Positions 36,959 through 47,600 of a DNA stretch of 64,000 nucleotides are shown here, one piece after another. The DNA lies in contig NZ_JAUDUY010000001.1 in the NCBI RefSeq assembly GCF_030380815.1, positions 496,001 through 560,000 of the forward strand, given 5' to 3'. The DNA is from Robiginitalea aurantiaca. GTDB taxonomy: Bacteria; Bacteroidota; Bacteroidia; Flavobacteriales; Flavobacteriaceae. Each line of letters opens with the position of its first letter. The stretch's first letter is position 1. The translations under genes and the position numbers were made by a program. Below the pieces are notes generated by a model that made no database searches, was not told where the DNA came from, and saw nothing but the letters and a program-made list of their open reading frames with translations.

Positions 36959-39900
36959 ATGAGTAAGCCAAATCAACTCTATCTCCTTTTTGAAAGAGCG
37001 GCAAGATTATTTCCTGATGAACGCTGTATTGTAAGTCAAGATGCTGAATTAACTTACAAGCAGACAGAACATGAGGCATTAAAGGTTTGCAATGCGGTTT
37101 TAAGCAGTGCCGGGGATGAGGATTTTATAGGCATCCCGACTACTCGGTCCATCGAGCAAATTATCTTTGTGCTTGGAGTGTTGAAAGCAGGCAAAACCTA
37201 TCTTCCAATTGATTTTGGATATCCCGAGAAAAGACTTCAAAGTATAATTGATAATTCACAACTTTCTTTTTGCCTGACTACGGAACAAGATGCGCATAAT
37301 GTCGCCTCAGCGGGCCTGAAACCCTTGTCCGTAAAGGAATCCAGTCAGCCACATAGTATTGAGTCCACGGAATTGAAAAAGAAGGATTTGATTACCTACA
37401 TTCTCTATACCTCAGGGTCCACGGGCGAACCTAAAGGGGTATGCATGGGTGAGGAAGCGACGGTAAATCTCATTAACTGGCAGAACAACAACTCTAATTG
37501 TCATGAAGGGACAAGGACACTGCAATTTGCACCTTTGAGTTTTGATGTCTCCTTTCAGGAGATTTTTTCCACATTGAGCACAGGGGGTACACTCGTGCTG
37601 ATAGATGAGGTACTAAGGCTTGATATGGCTGCCCTTTTAAACTTTTTAAAAGAGCAGGAGGTCAATAGGCTGTTTTTGCCCTTCGTGGCGCTACAAGCCT
37701 TAGCTGAAGCAGCCTTGAGCACCGAAACATACCCTACGGCGTTGAAAGAAGTAATGACCGCCGGGGAACAACTGAAAGTCACTTCTCAGGTGCGTCACTT
37801 TTTCTCAAGATTAAATGACTGCGTCCTCTTCAATCAATATGGACCAACGGAATGCCATGTGGTAACAGAACTCAAATTGGAGGGTCAACCTTCCGAATGG
37901 CCAGCGTTACCTACGATTGGTAAACCTATAACCAATACCTCTGTCTATATCCTTGATGAAAATCTGAATCTGTTGCCCGAGGGAAATGCGGGGGAACTTT
38001 GTATTGCAGGACGCTGTTTAGCCCATGGGTACCTAAATAACAAGGTGTTGACAGATGAAAAATTTATCCACTGGAAGTCTCCTGATAAAGGAAAGATTCG
38101 CATATACAGGACGGGAGATGTTGCGAAGTATCTGGCGGATGGAACTATTGAATTTCTCGGGCGCAGGGACGATCAGGTCAAGATTAGCGGACATAGAATA
38201 GAACTTGCGGAAGTAGAATTGGCCATCAACTCATTGGAGGGGATTCGGCAGACGGTAGTAGTAGCTTCAAACCATTTAGGAGGGCAAACCCAACTGGTTG
38301 CATATATGGAGTCCAGTAAGAAGGACTTCGATATTGCCGGTATTCGTCAGAAGGTTTCAATGTTGCTCCCGGATTATATGGTCCCTTCATATTATATGCG
38401 GGTAGAGGGATTTCGTAAAACGTCAAGTGGTAAAATTGACAGGAAGAAGTTGCCGGCACCTCAATTTGAAAGGCCTGGTTCATTCCCACCATTGAGAAAA
38501 CCAGTTACGAAAATTCAAAAGAACATAGCTAAAACCTGGATCGATATTCTGCAAATTCCTGAAATCGGTATTGACGATAACTTTTTTGAATTAGGGGGCA
38601 CTTCCTTACTGGCTCAAAAAGTGGTGGCCCTCCTGTTAAAGGAGTTCAACTATACGTTGCCTGTAACCAAACTCTACCAGTTTCCAAACATAGCCGGAAT
38701 ATCGGATTACCTGACACCTGCGAAGCCATCAGAACCTGAAGTACGCCTTAAAAAAGGTAAAGTTTCTAATTCCAACAGAGATGTCGCTATTATTGGAATG
38801 GCCGGAAGATTTCCCGGTGCCAGTACAATTGGGGAATTATGGAATGTATTGAAAGAAGGCAAGGAAACCATTTCATTTTTCTCAAAAGAGGAATTGGACA
38901 AGGCTATTCCAGAAACCTTGCGCAATGACCCACTTTATGTCGGAGCTCGGGGAATTCTGCCTTCCGCAAAAGAATTTGACGCCAGCTTTTTCGGGTTAAA
39001 TCCAATGGTCGCATCGGTTATGGACCCTCAGCAAAGGCTTTTTATGGAAATCTCCTGGGAGGTACTGGAACAGAGTGGTTATTTGCCCAGACATTACAAA
39101 GGCCGTGTAGGTGTTTATGCAGGTTGTGGACTCAATACGTATTATATAAATAACGTACTACCTAACACAGATGTAATTGAAAAAGTCGGTGAATTCCAGG
39201 CAAATACGGTTAATGAAAAGGACTATATAGCCACCCGGACCTCATACCACCTGAATCTCAAGGGGCCGGCTGTAAGTGTTCATTCGGCTTGTTCCACCTC
39301 ATTACTGGCCATTGCTGAGGCTACGGAGGCATTGAGAAATGGGCAGTGCGATATTGCTTTGGCGGGCGCAGCAAGTGTTACTTCCCCGATGAACAGTGGT
39401 CACCTATACCAGGAAGGATCCATAAAAAGCAAGGATGGGCATTGCAAACCTTTTGATGCTGATGGCAGCGGTACACTTTTCAGTGATGGCGCCGGAGTGG
39501 TTTTACTAAAAAATCTCGAACAGGCTGAAGCGGATGGCGATACTATCTATGGGCTCATCAAAGGTGTAGGCATCAATAATGATGGGGGTGATAAGGGAAG
39601 TTTTACGGCTCCCAGTGTAAAGGGCCAGGCTGATGCGATCCGTATGGCCATGGAGGATGCTGATGTTTCCCCATCTGAAATTAGTTATATAGAAGCCCAT
39701 GGTACTGCAACCCCTGTAGGCGATCCCATCGAGATTGAGGGGCTTGAAATGGCCTTTGGCGAACAAACTAAAAATAATTTCTGTGCCATTGGTTCCATTA
39801 AGAGTAATATGGGACATCTGACCTCGGCAGCAGGGGTAGCCGGTTTTATTAAAACCGTTCTCGCGTTTCGGCACCGTCAAATCCCGCCTTCACTTGGCTA

Positions 39901-42900
39901 TTCAAGACCCAATCCACTGATCGATTTTGACAACAAGCCATTCTTTGTGAACAATATCCTCAGACCATGGGACTCTGAAACAAAGCGAAAAGCAGGCATT
40001 AGTTCATTTGGGGTTGGGGGCACCAATGTCCATATAGTGGTTGAAGAATATGAAAATAAGGTCAGGCAAACAGATCAAGGGCGACCTGTACAACTCCTGA
40101 CATGGTCTGCCAAATCTCAAAACAGTCTTGAGGGATACCAAAAAGCCCTAGGGAATTACCTGACCGGAGTAAACGGAACGCCTTTGGCAGATATTGCTTA
40201 TTCACTTTCATTGACAAGGGATGTTTTTAACCAGAAGCGTTTTTTGGTTGCCTCCAGCCTCACTGGAGCTCAAGAAGAATTACTGGCTGAAGCAAGTAAG
40301 CAAATAAACTCCGGTACACTGAGGCAGATTTCCAGTGAACTGGGATTCCTTTTTCCAGGTCAGGGCTCCCAGTTTCTGCAAATGGGAAGAGAGCTGTACG
40401 AAAAGGAAATTGTTTTCAGAGAGGCTGTAGACAGGTGTGCTGCCCTTATTATGGAAGGATTCAAAATGGATATCAGAGAAGTGATTTTTCCGGATACCCC
40501 TTCGCCCGAAGCTGAGAACAAATTAAAAGACACCCGATATACCCAGCCAGCATTATTTATTATTGAGTATGCCCTTGCACAATTGTGGTACAGTTGGTCC
40601 ATTGAGCCCACCTTTGTATGTGGCCATAGTATCGGTGAGTTTGTCGCTGCACATCTGGCAGGAGTTTTCACACTTCCCGATGCACTGAAGTTAATAACCC
40701 TGAGGGGGAAACTCGTCAGCGAGCTTCCCGGCGGCAGCATGCTCTCGGTAAGGGCCTCTGCAGAAGACATTTTTGATCTACTACCTGAGGGCTTGTCCAT
40801 GGCTGCCATTAATTCGGATAACTTATGCGTGGTATCCGGGCCAGATGAAGAAATCGAGCAGTTTGCCCAGGATTTAAAGGCAGGGGGGATTGCCAACATG
40901 TTGCTTGCCACGAGCCATGCCTTTCATTCTACAATGATGGAGCCTATATTGGAAGTGTTTGAAAATGAGGTTAAAAAAATTGCTTTAAGCCCTCCTCAGT
41001 TACCTATTATTTCAACAGTAACGGGTAAGTTTCTCAGTCAGGAGGAAGCCACTGACCCGAGGTACTGGACAGATCATTTACGCGAAGCTGTTCGCTTTTC
41101 AGACGCTTTGGATACCATCATTGATTTAGATGAAAGTGTCACTTTGCTGGAAGTCGGACCCGGTCGTGCCCTATCGACTCTGGCCAGGCAGAAGAAAGGT
41201 GGGAAATCCCTGGTGCCAATTACAAGTTTAACAGTTCCGAAAGCAGGTGAAAATGCCTATCATACCGTACTGACGGGACTGGGCCAGTTGTGGCTAAAAG
41301 GTATAGAACCGGATTGGAATGCATTTTATAAGGGTCAGTCCAGGCAGAAAGTTATGCTTCCTTCCTACGTTTTTAACCGGAAGACCTGCTGGATCGATCC
41401 TCCGGAACTTAACCTTGCAGGCGCAAATTCTTCTACAAAAGTTTACGAGTCAATTCCCAATGCAACTTCAGAAATTGCCCTTGGGCAGGAACAGCCTGAT
41501 GCAGTTAAGGCCCTTCAAATGAATTCGATTATGAGAAAAGACATTATCCTACAAAAAATTTCAGATATAATTTCAGAGATTTCAGGAATAGAGATAGAAT
41601 CAGGAGATTCACAATATAGCTTTCTGGAACTCGGGCTAGATTCTTTGGTGCTTACCCAAATGGCGACCACTTGTAAAAAAGAATTTGAAACAGCCATTAC
41701 GTTTCGGCAGTTGAGTGATGACTTAAACAGTCCTGAGCTTTTGGCCAGTTATCTGGACAAAACCCTTCCTGAGGAGCGCTTTGCTCCTGAGCCTGAAAGT
41801 AGTCCTGCTCCTGTACGCACACCTGTTACCGGAAATCCAGGCTTTGCGAACCCCGTGCAAATGCCCCAACAGCCACTGAATGCCAATTATGATCATTCAG
41901 CTCTGGGTCTTATTGCCCAGCAACTACAGCTATTAGGTCAACAGATTAACCTGTTGCAGAGCAATGGGCCAGTGCAGACTGGAAATGTGATCCCCCCGAA
42001 TGAAGGAGCAATGCCTTCACCAGCAGTAGGTACAAATGACAACTCAGATTTAGGGAAAAACTCAACCGTTGATGTAAATGAAGATTCATTGACTGAAGAA
42101 GAAAAGGCAGAACTGAAAAAGCCATTTGGGGCTTCTCCCAGAATTGAAAGGCAAACCAAAGTAGTGGAATCAGAGCATGAAGCGTTTCTGCAGGAGCTGG
42201 TTCGGCGGTATAACACCAAAACAGCCCTGAGCAAGGAATATGCTCAAAAACATCGTGCCCACATGGCCGATCCGAGGGTTGTGACCGGTTTTAAGCCGGG
42301 GACAAAAGAATTGGTTTATCCTATTGTTATAGAAAAATCCGCTGGTAACCGACTTTGGGATTTGGATGGCAATGAATATATAGATGCCTTAAATGGATTC
42401 GGATCGTGTTTGTTTGGACACCAACCTGATTTCATAAAAGAGGTTTTGCATGCCCAGATAGAACAGGGGTACGAAGTGGGTCCACAGCATCCTATGGCCG
42501 GGGAGGTGTGCGAGCTGCTTTGCGAGTTTACCGGCCATGAACGGGCTGCCCTGTGTAATACAGGTTCCGAGGCGGTCCTGGGAGCTGTCCGGATTGCCCG
42601 AACCGTTACGGGTCGCTCATTGATAGTATCTTTTAAAGGCGCATACCACGGTATCAATGATGAGGCGTTGGTCAGGGGATCTAAAAAATTAAAGACTTTT
42701 CCTGCCGCGGCAGGCATTCTATCTGATTCCGTTCAGAACGTTCTGGTACTGGAGTACGGAACCGATGAAAGTCTTCGAATAATCAGAGAAAGAGCTCATG
42801 AACTGGCCGCCGTTCTTGTTGAACCCGTCCAAAGCCGGAGACCTGAGTTTCGCCCTGTTGAATTCCTGAGAGAGGTTCGAGCGATAACAAAAGCCTCTGA

Positions 42901-43672
42901 AACGGTGCTCATCTTCGATGAAGTTATTACCGGTTTCAGAATGCACCCTGGAGGGGCGCAAGCCCTGTTTGATATCAAGGCAGATGTAGCCACTTACGGT
43001 AAGGTAATCGGTGGAGGTATTTCCATTGGAGCTATTACAGGTGACAGTGATTATATGGACGCTTTGGACGGTGGATTCTGGCGATTCGGGGACCAGTCTT
43101 ATCCTGAAAAGGGTGTCACCTATTTTGCAGGTACTTTTGTAAGACACCCATTGGCACTCGCAGCTGCGAAAGCGTCATTACTGCGTATGCGGGAGAAAGG
43201 GGACGCCCTGCAAAACCAACTTAATACCCTAACCGAGAACTATGCCAATGACCTCAATGCCGAGTTTAAAAAGCGTAAGTTGCCCATGGAAATTTGCTAT
43301 TTTGGGTCTTTGTGGCGATTGAAATTCCTTGAGGATATTCCGTATTCCGAATTGCTTTTTGTTTTACTCAGGGAAAAGGGTATTCATATCTGGGATGGTT
43401 TCCCATGTTTTATGACCACTTCTTTTAATGCAGAAGACATAAGTAGACTCAAAAATGCGTTTATGGGCAGCATTGAAGAACTAATGGCGGCATCCATTTT
43501 GAAATCAGATGAAGTTAATGCTGATCCAATTTCAAATGGAATCTCAACAGTTAAAGCTTTAAATGAACCGCCTGTACCGGGCGCGCGTTTGGGAATTGAT
43601 GAAGCGGGTAACCCTGCCTGGTTTATAAAGGATAAAGGGAAGAATGGGTCCTTCACAAAAATTAAACTTTAA
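36959..43672 (+). CDS. Hybrid NRPS-PKS megasynthase: A-PCP-KS-AT-ACP-aminotransferase
   Basis: 2237 residues. Adenylation domain ~1-500 (ILYTSGSTGEPKG near 147, QYGPTECHV near 294, GRRDDQVKISGHR near 401, A10 SSGKIDRKK near 490); carrier Ser549 in FFELGGTSLLA; ketosynthase ~606-1030 with Cys778 (VHSACSTSLL), His914 (EAHGTATPVGD) and His953 (NMGHL); acyltransferase ~1127-1430 with Ser1224 (GHSIGE) and HAFH, a malonyl signature; carrier Ser1562 in LELGLDSLV; a Gln-rich linker; class III aminotransferase ~1770-2180 with PLP-lysine Lys2015 (ATYGKVIGGG). No KR, DH or TE. Proposed: loads an amino acid, extends with malonate, converts the beta-ketone to an amine. The specificity code reads approximately DVQFMAQVVK, proline-like, weak. 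Confidence 0.93.
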   Translation: MSKPNQLYLLFERAARLFPDERCIVSQDAELTYKQTEHEALKVCNAVLSSAGDEDFIGIPTTRSIEQIIFVLGVLKAGKTYLPIDFGYPEKRLQSIIDNSQLSFCLTTEQDAHNVASAGLKPLSVKESSQPHSIESTELKKKDLITYILYTSGSTGEPKGVCMGEEATVNLINWQNNNSNCHEGTRTLQFAPLSFDVSFQEIFSTLSTGGTLVLIDEVLRLDMAALLNFLKEQEVNRLFLPFVALQALAEAALSTETYPTALKEVMTAGEQLKVTSQVRHFFSRLNDCVLFNQYGPTECHVVTELKLEGQPSEWPALPTIGKPITNTSVYILDENLNLLPEGNAGELCIAGRCLAHGYLNNKVLTDEKFIHWKSPDKGKIRIYRTGDVAKYLADGTIEFLGRRDDQVKISGHRIELAEVELAINSLEGIRQTVVVASNHLGGQTQLVAYMESSKKDFDIAGIRQKVSMLLPDYMVPSYYMRVEGFRKTSSGKIDRKKLPAPQFERPGSFPPLRKPVTKIQKNIAKTWIDILQIPEIGIDDNFFELGGTSLLAQKVVALLLKEFNYTLPVTKLYQFPNIAGISDYLTPAKPSEPEVRLKKGKVSNSNRDVAIIGMAGRFPGASTIGELWNVLKEGKETISFFSKEELDKAIPETLRNDPLYVGARGILPSAKEFDASFFGLNPMVASVMDPQQRLFMEISWEVLEQSGYLPRHYKGRVGVYAGCGLNTYYINNVLPNTDVIEKVGEFQANTVNEKDYIATRTSYHLNLKGPAVSVHSACSTSLLAIAEATEALRNGQCDIALAGAASVTSPMNSGHLYQEGSIKSKDGHCKPFDADGSGTLFSDGAGVVLLKNLEQAEADGDTIYGLIKGVGINNDGGDKGSFTAPSVKGQADAIRMAMEDADVSPSEISYIEAHGTATPVGDPIEIEGLEMAFGEQTKNNFCAIGSIKSNMGHLTSAAGVAGFIKTVLAFRHRQIPPSLGYSRPNPLIDFDNKPFFVNNILRPWDSETKRKAGISSFGVGGTNVHIVVEEYENKVRQTDQGRPVQLLTWSAKSQNSLEGYQKALGNYLTGVNGTPLADIAYSLSLTRDVFNQKRFLVASSLTGAQEELLAEASKQINSGTLRQISSELGFLFPGQGSQFLQMGRELYEKEIVFREAVDRCAALIMEGFKMDIREVIFPDTPSPEAENKLKDTRYTQPALFIIEYALAQLWYSWSIEPTFVCGHSIGEFVAAHLAGVFTLPDALKLITLRGKLVSELPGGSMLSVRASAEDIFDLLPEGLSMAAINSDNLCVVSGPDEEIEQFAQDLKAGGIANMLLATSHAFHSTMMEPILEVFENEVKKIALSPPQLPIISTVTGKFLSQEEATDPRYWTDHLREAVRFSDALDTIIDLDESVTLLEVGPGRALSTLARQKKGGKSLVPITSLTVPKAGENAYHTVLTGLGQLWLKGIEPDWNAFYKGQSRQKVMLPSYVFNRKTCWIDPPELNLAGANSSTKVYESIPNATSEIALGQEQPDAVKALQMNSIMRKDIILQKISDIISEISGIEIESGDSQYSFLELGLDSLVLTQMATTCKKEFETAITFRQLSDDLNSPELLASYLDKTLPEERFAPEPESSPAPVRTPVTGNPGFANPVQMPQQPLNANYDHSALGLIAQQLQLLGQQINLLQSNGPVQTGNVIPPNEGAMPSPAVGTNDNSDLGKNSTVDVNEDSLTEEEKAELKKPFGASPRIERQTKVVESEHEAFLQELVRRYNTKTALSKEYAQKHRAHMADPRVVTGFKPGTKELVYPIVIEKSAGNRLWDLDGNEYIDALNGFGSCLFGHQPDFIKEVLHAQIEQGYEVGPQHPMAGEVCELLCEFTGHERAALCNTGSEAVLGAVRIARTVTGRSLIVSFKGAYHGINDEALVRGSKKLKTFPAAAGILSDSVQNVLVLEYGTDESLRIIRERAHELAAVLVEPVQSRRPEFRPVEFLREVRAITKASETVLIFDEVITGFRMHPGGAQALFDIKADVATYGKVIGGGISIGAITGDSDYMDALDGGFWRFGDQSYPEKGVTYFAGTFVRHPLALAAAKASLLRMREKGDALQNQLNTLTENYANDLNAEFKKRKLPMEICYFGSLWRLKFLEDIPYSELLFVLLREKGIHIWDGFPCFMTTSFNAEDISRLKNAFMGSIEELMAASILKSDEVNADPISNGISTVKALNEPPVPGARLGIDEAGNPAWFIKDKGKNGSFTKIKL

Positions 43673-43682
43673 AAAACATTTT

Positions 43683-44579
43683 ATGGCTACCAAGGTTGTT
43701 GAATTAGTTAACAATGGCGTACTATCCGTTGAGAAGAAATACGGTATGTCCTATGAGGAATTTGCAAAGGATCACCTGTTTGGTGATTACCCTGTGGTCA
43801 TTGGAGATGCCTGTAAGGAATGGACCGCAAAAGAAAAATTTACCCCGGAATTTTTTAAGTCCGAATATGGCAATCGAAAAGTAGAGGTGCAAGGTCAGGA
43901 GTATAACCTCAAAGATTTTATTGAGATAATGGAAGAATCTACTATGGATAATCCGGCGCCTTATCCCTGTAAACTTCAAATTGACAGGGATTATCCGGAA
44001 TTGATACCTGACATATCACCAAGATTTATGTATGCAAAGCCAGATTGGTGCCATAATCCAATGGTGGAACCCCTATTAGGAAATGCCGACACATATGAAA
44101 TATTCCTCGGCAGCCCGGGAGGACAATTTCCATATGTGCATTACGATTATTTAGGCTTGCATGCCTTTATAACGCAGTTGTACGGGGTAAAGGAATTTAC
44201 TGTAATTCCACCAGATCAGACCCCTTATGTATACCCTAAAGAAAATAATTCATGGGTTTCTGAAGTGCCGGATATTAAGAATGTAGATCTGGAAAAGTAC
44301 CCTCTTTGCGCTAATATTACTCCTATTACCTTCACAGTAGGTCCCGGAGAAACACTTTTCATTCCGAATGGTTGGTGGCATACTGCTAAATCTTTAACGG
44401 TAACAATTTCCGTTGCATTAGATTCTTTAAATACCTCTAATTGGGAGAGGTTTAAAATGGAGGTAACAACAAAAGTGGACAATAAAACCAATGCTGCTGT
44501 TGCTAAAATGGTAGGTGCCTATCTTTCCGTAGCGGGAGGTGTATTGCGAAGAACGAAAAATAAGGTTCGGCAGGCCTGA
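43683..44579 (+). CDS. JmjC/cupin-8-type Fe(II)/2-oxoglutarate oxygenase
   Basis: 298 residues from the ATG at 43683, 10 bases after the megasynthase stop. Iron-ligand triad His153-x-Asp155 (VHYDYLG) and His233 (NGWWHTAKSL), with the double-stranded beta-helix core YEIFLGSPGG..LHAFITQLYGVKEFTVIPP and TFTVGPGETLFIPNGWW. This is the cupin-8/JmjC family of oxygenases, which in natural-product clusters hydroxylate amino acid side chains or beta carbons of carrier-bound residues. Placement between the two megasynthase genes makes it a tailoring enzyme of the pathway. Confidence 0.88.
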   Translation: MATKVVELVNNGVLSVEKKYGMSYEEFAKDHLFGDYPVVIGDACKEWTAKEKFTPEFFKSEYGNRKVEVQGQEYNLKDFIEIMEESTMDNPAPYPCKLQIDRDYPELIPDISPRFMYAKPDWCHNPMVEPLLGNADTYEIFLGSPGGQFPYVHYDYLGLHAFITQLYGVKEFTVIPPDQTPYVYPKENNSWVSEVPDIKNVDLEKYPLCANITPITFTVGPGETLFIPNGWWHTAKSLTVTISVALDSLNTSNWERFKMEVTTKVDNKTNAAVAKMVGAYLSVAGGVLRRTKNKVRQA

Positions 44580-44611
44580 TAAAATCTATTTATACAGCAA
44601 CTAAATCTGCT

Positions 44612-47600
44612 ATGCAAGATGTAATAACTTTCAACCCATTTACGGGTCCCGTCATTGAAAAGGTTATTCCCATTGTTCAAGCTCAGTCCGAAATATGGAC
44701 GGCCTGTATGTTTGGTGGAAAAGATGCCAACAGGGCGTACAACGAGTCGATTTCCCTTGTTTTAAAAGGAGACCTAAACAGGGAGGTCCTTGAGGATGCC
44801 ATTGATAGACTTATCCTGCGCCATGATGCCCTCCGTGCCACCTTTAGCGCCGATGGACGCTTTATGACGGTGTTTGAAGAACTCCCTGCAGATTTCGCCT
44901 TTCAGGACCTCTCTGATCTAAATACGGGGGATCAGGAAACTGCGGTTAAAGAGTATTTGTCCAAGGATGCCAATAACGTTTTTGACCTGATAAAAGGGCC
45001 GTTGCTCAAGATAGGGTTGCTCAAGCTTTCCGGGCAGGAACACCATCTGGTAATCACTGCACATCATATCATATGCGACGGGTGGTCTATGGGAATAATT
45101 CTGGAGGAATTGGGAAAAATCTATTCCGCTTCTCTTTCAGGAGAATCTCCTGTTTTTCCCCAACACGATACTTTTGGATCCTATGCTGATGCCGAGCTAG
45201 CGTTTATTAGCAGTCCGGAATTTATTAAAACTGAAAAATTTTGGCTTAATCAATATAAAGAATCAGTACCCGAAGTAAGCCTTCCAACAGATTTCCCGCG
45301 ACCCCAGGTTCGGACTTTTAAAAGCCATCGATTGGATTTTGAAGTTGAAAGTGACCTGATAGCCGATTTGAAAAAAGTGGGTATAAAGTCCGGCGCGAGC
45401 CTTGTGGTCACCTTGATGGCGGCATTTGAGGTTTTTCTGAATCGAATTACCGGACAACAGGATTTGGTATTGGGTTTGCCAGCGGCCGGCCAATCCCTTA
45501 CGGGAATGACCCAATTGGTTGGGCATTGCGTGAATTTACTTCCTTTGCGCACCAGGATATATCCCGATACCCCGTTTACGGAATATTTGCAAAATAGAAA
45601 GTCTGCAATTTTTGATGCCTATGAGCATCAGCAGTTTAGTTTCGGGCAATTGCTTCAGAAGCTCCCCATTTCAAGAGATCCTTCCAGAGTTCCCCTGGTG
45701 CCGGTTACATTCAACATAGATATGGGAATGGACAGCGCCGTTGCTTTTGACGGTCTGGACTTTGAGCTGAAGAGCAATCCCAGGGCTTTTGAGACCTTTG
45801 AACTTTTTTTAAATGCCACGGGACGGGAAGATGCGTTTATTTTGGAGTGGTCCTACAACAGTTCCCTTTTTAAACCCACGACTATCGCCCAAATGATGAC
45901 TTCTTTTAAAGAAGTCTTACAGGGTATTGTGGCTGATCCGGGAAGGGCTATTGGGGATTTAATCAAAGTAGACACCTCGGCCTACGAAGTTTTGAACAAC
46001 ACCGGTGCTGATTATCCCCAACTTCCCTTGCATGAACTTCTTGCAGCACAGGCACTTAAAACTCCCCAAAATCAGGCGTTGAAATTTGGGAATGATGCGC
46101 TTTCTTATGTAAAGCTTGAAAAAAGTGCAAATCAACTGGCGAATTACCTCGCTTCGCAGGGCGTTGGTACTGGTGATTATGTGGCAGTTTTGTTGCCCCG
46201 GTCGATAGAACTTGTCCAAACGCTTATCGCCATAATGAAATGTGGTGCCGCATATCTTCCTTTGGATCCTGATTACCCTGCCAGGCGTTTGGAATTCATG
46301 TTGGAGGATTCAGGGGCTGCGAATTTAATTACCTCCAGAAAGGTGGCATCATCCATTGAATCTGAAGCCAGGTCTTTGCTGATAGAGGATATTTTACCCG
46401 ACCTTCCAAAATATCCCGATACTCCACCGCCTGTCAAAGTTGACAATAAGGAGTTAGCATATATATTATACACCTCTGGTTCAACCGGTAAGCCAAAGGG
46501 GGTTCCCGTCACCCATGGGAACCTGGTCAATTTCTTGCATAGCATGCAACGGGAACCGGGTATTGAAGAAACCGACAGGTTACTTTCAATAACGACCATT
46601 TCCTTTGATATTGCTGGCCTTGAATTGTTTATGCCACTCTTAAAAGGGGCCACGGTGGTATTGACAAGTGAAGAGAACTCCAGAGATAGCCGACTCTTAA
46701 TGGATGTAATGAAGGAGGAGGAAATAACCGTGATGCAAGCGACTCCTACCACGTGGCAAATGCTGCTGGATGCCGGGTGGCAAAAACCATTGCCTATCAA
46801 AGCACTCTGTGGGGGAGAAGCACTACCGATGTCTTTGGCCAAAAGCATATTGGAAAGGGTAGAGGAGCTATGGAATATGTACGGACCTACAGAAACCACC
46901 ATTTGGTCTGCGGTCAAACAGGTTTTGAAGTCAGACGATTTAATTACCGTAGGTCGTCCTATTGCAAACACCCAGCTTTATATTGTCAATGAGTACACCC
47001 AGTTGGTGGAACCAGGTAAAATCGGAGAGCTTTGTATTGCCGGGGATGGTGTTGCCACGGGATATTGGAAAAGACCGGTGCTGACCGCGGAAAAGTTTAT
47101 TGCAAACCCTTTTAGTCCGGAAGTTGGCAATGTTCTTTATCGAACCGGGGATTTGGCCAAACTGCTACCTTCCGGAGAAGTCCAGTGCCTTGGCCGGATT
47201 GATCAACAGGTAAAAATAAGGGGACACCGCATTGAGCTGGGTGAAATAGAGCAAGCCCTTGATGCACTGGAAGGAGTACAATCTTCTGTGGTGATTTTTA
47301 ATGAGGGCAGATTGGTTGCCAACCTGATTCCAACGGGCTTGGGAAGTCCGGATTCCGATCAGGTCAAAGGATATAAGGATATCCTTAGCCAACAATTGCC
47401 TGCCCATATGGTGCCACAACAATTCATTTTTGTAGAGGCGTTTCCAACAACACTTAATGGCAAAATTGACCGTAAGGCCCTGCAAAGTCTTTACGGGAAA
47501 AAATTAGAAAAAGCAGCATTTGAAAATCCCGAGACGATATCTGAAAAAATCATTGCCGCCATATGGCAGGAGCACTTGAAAATTGATCCAATCGATGTCA

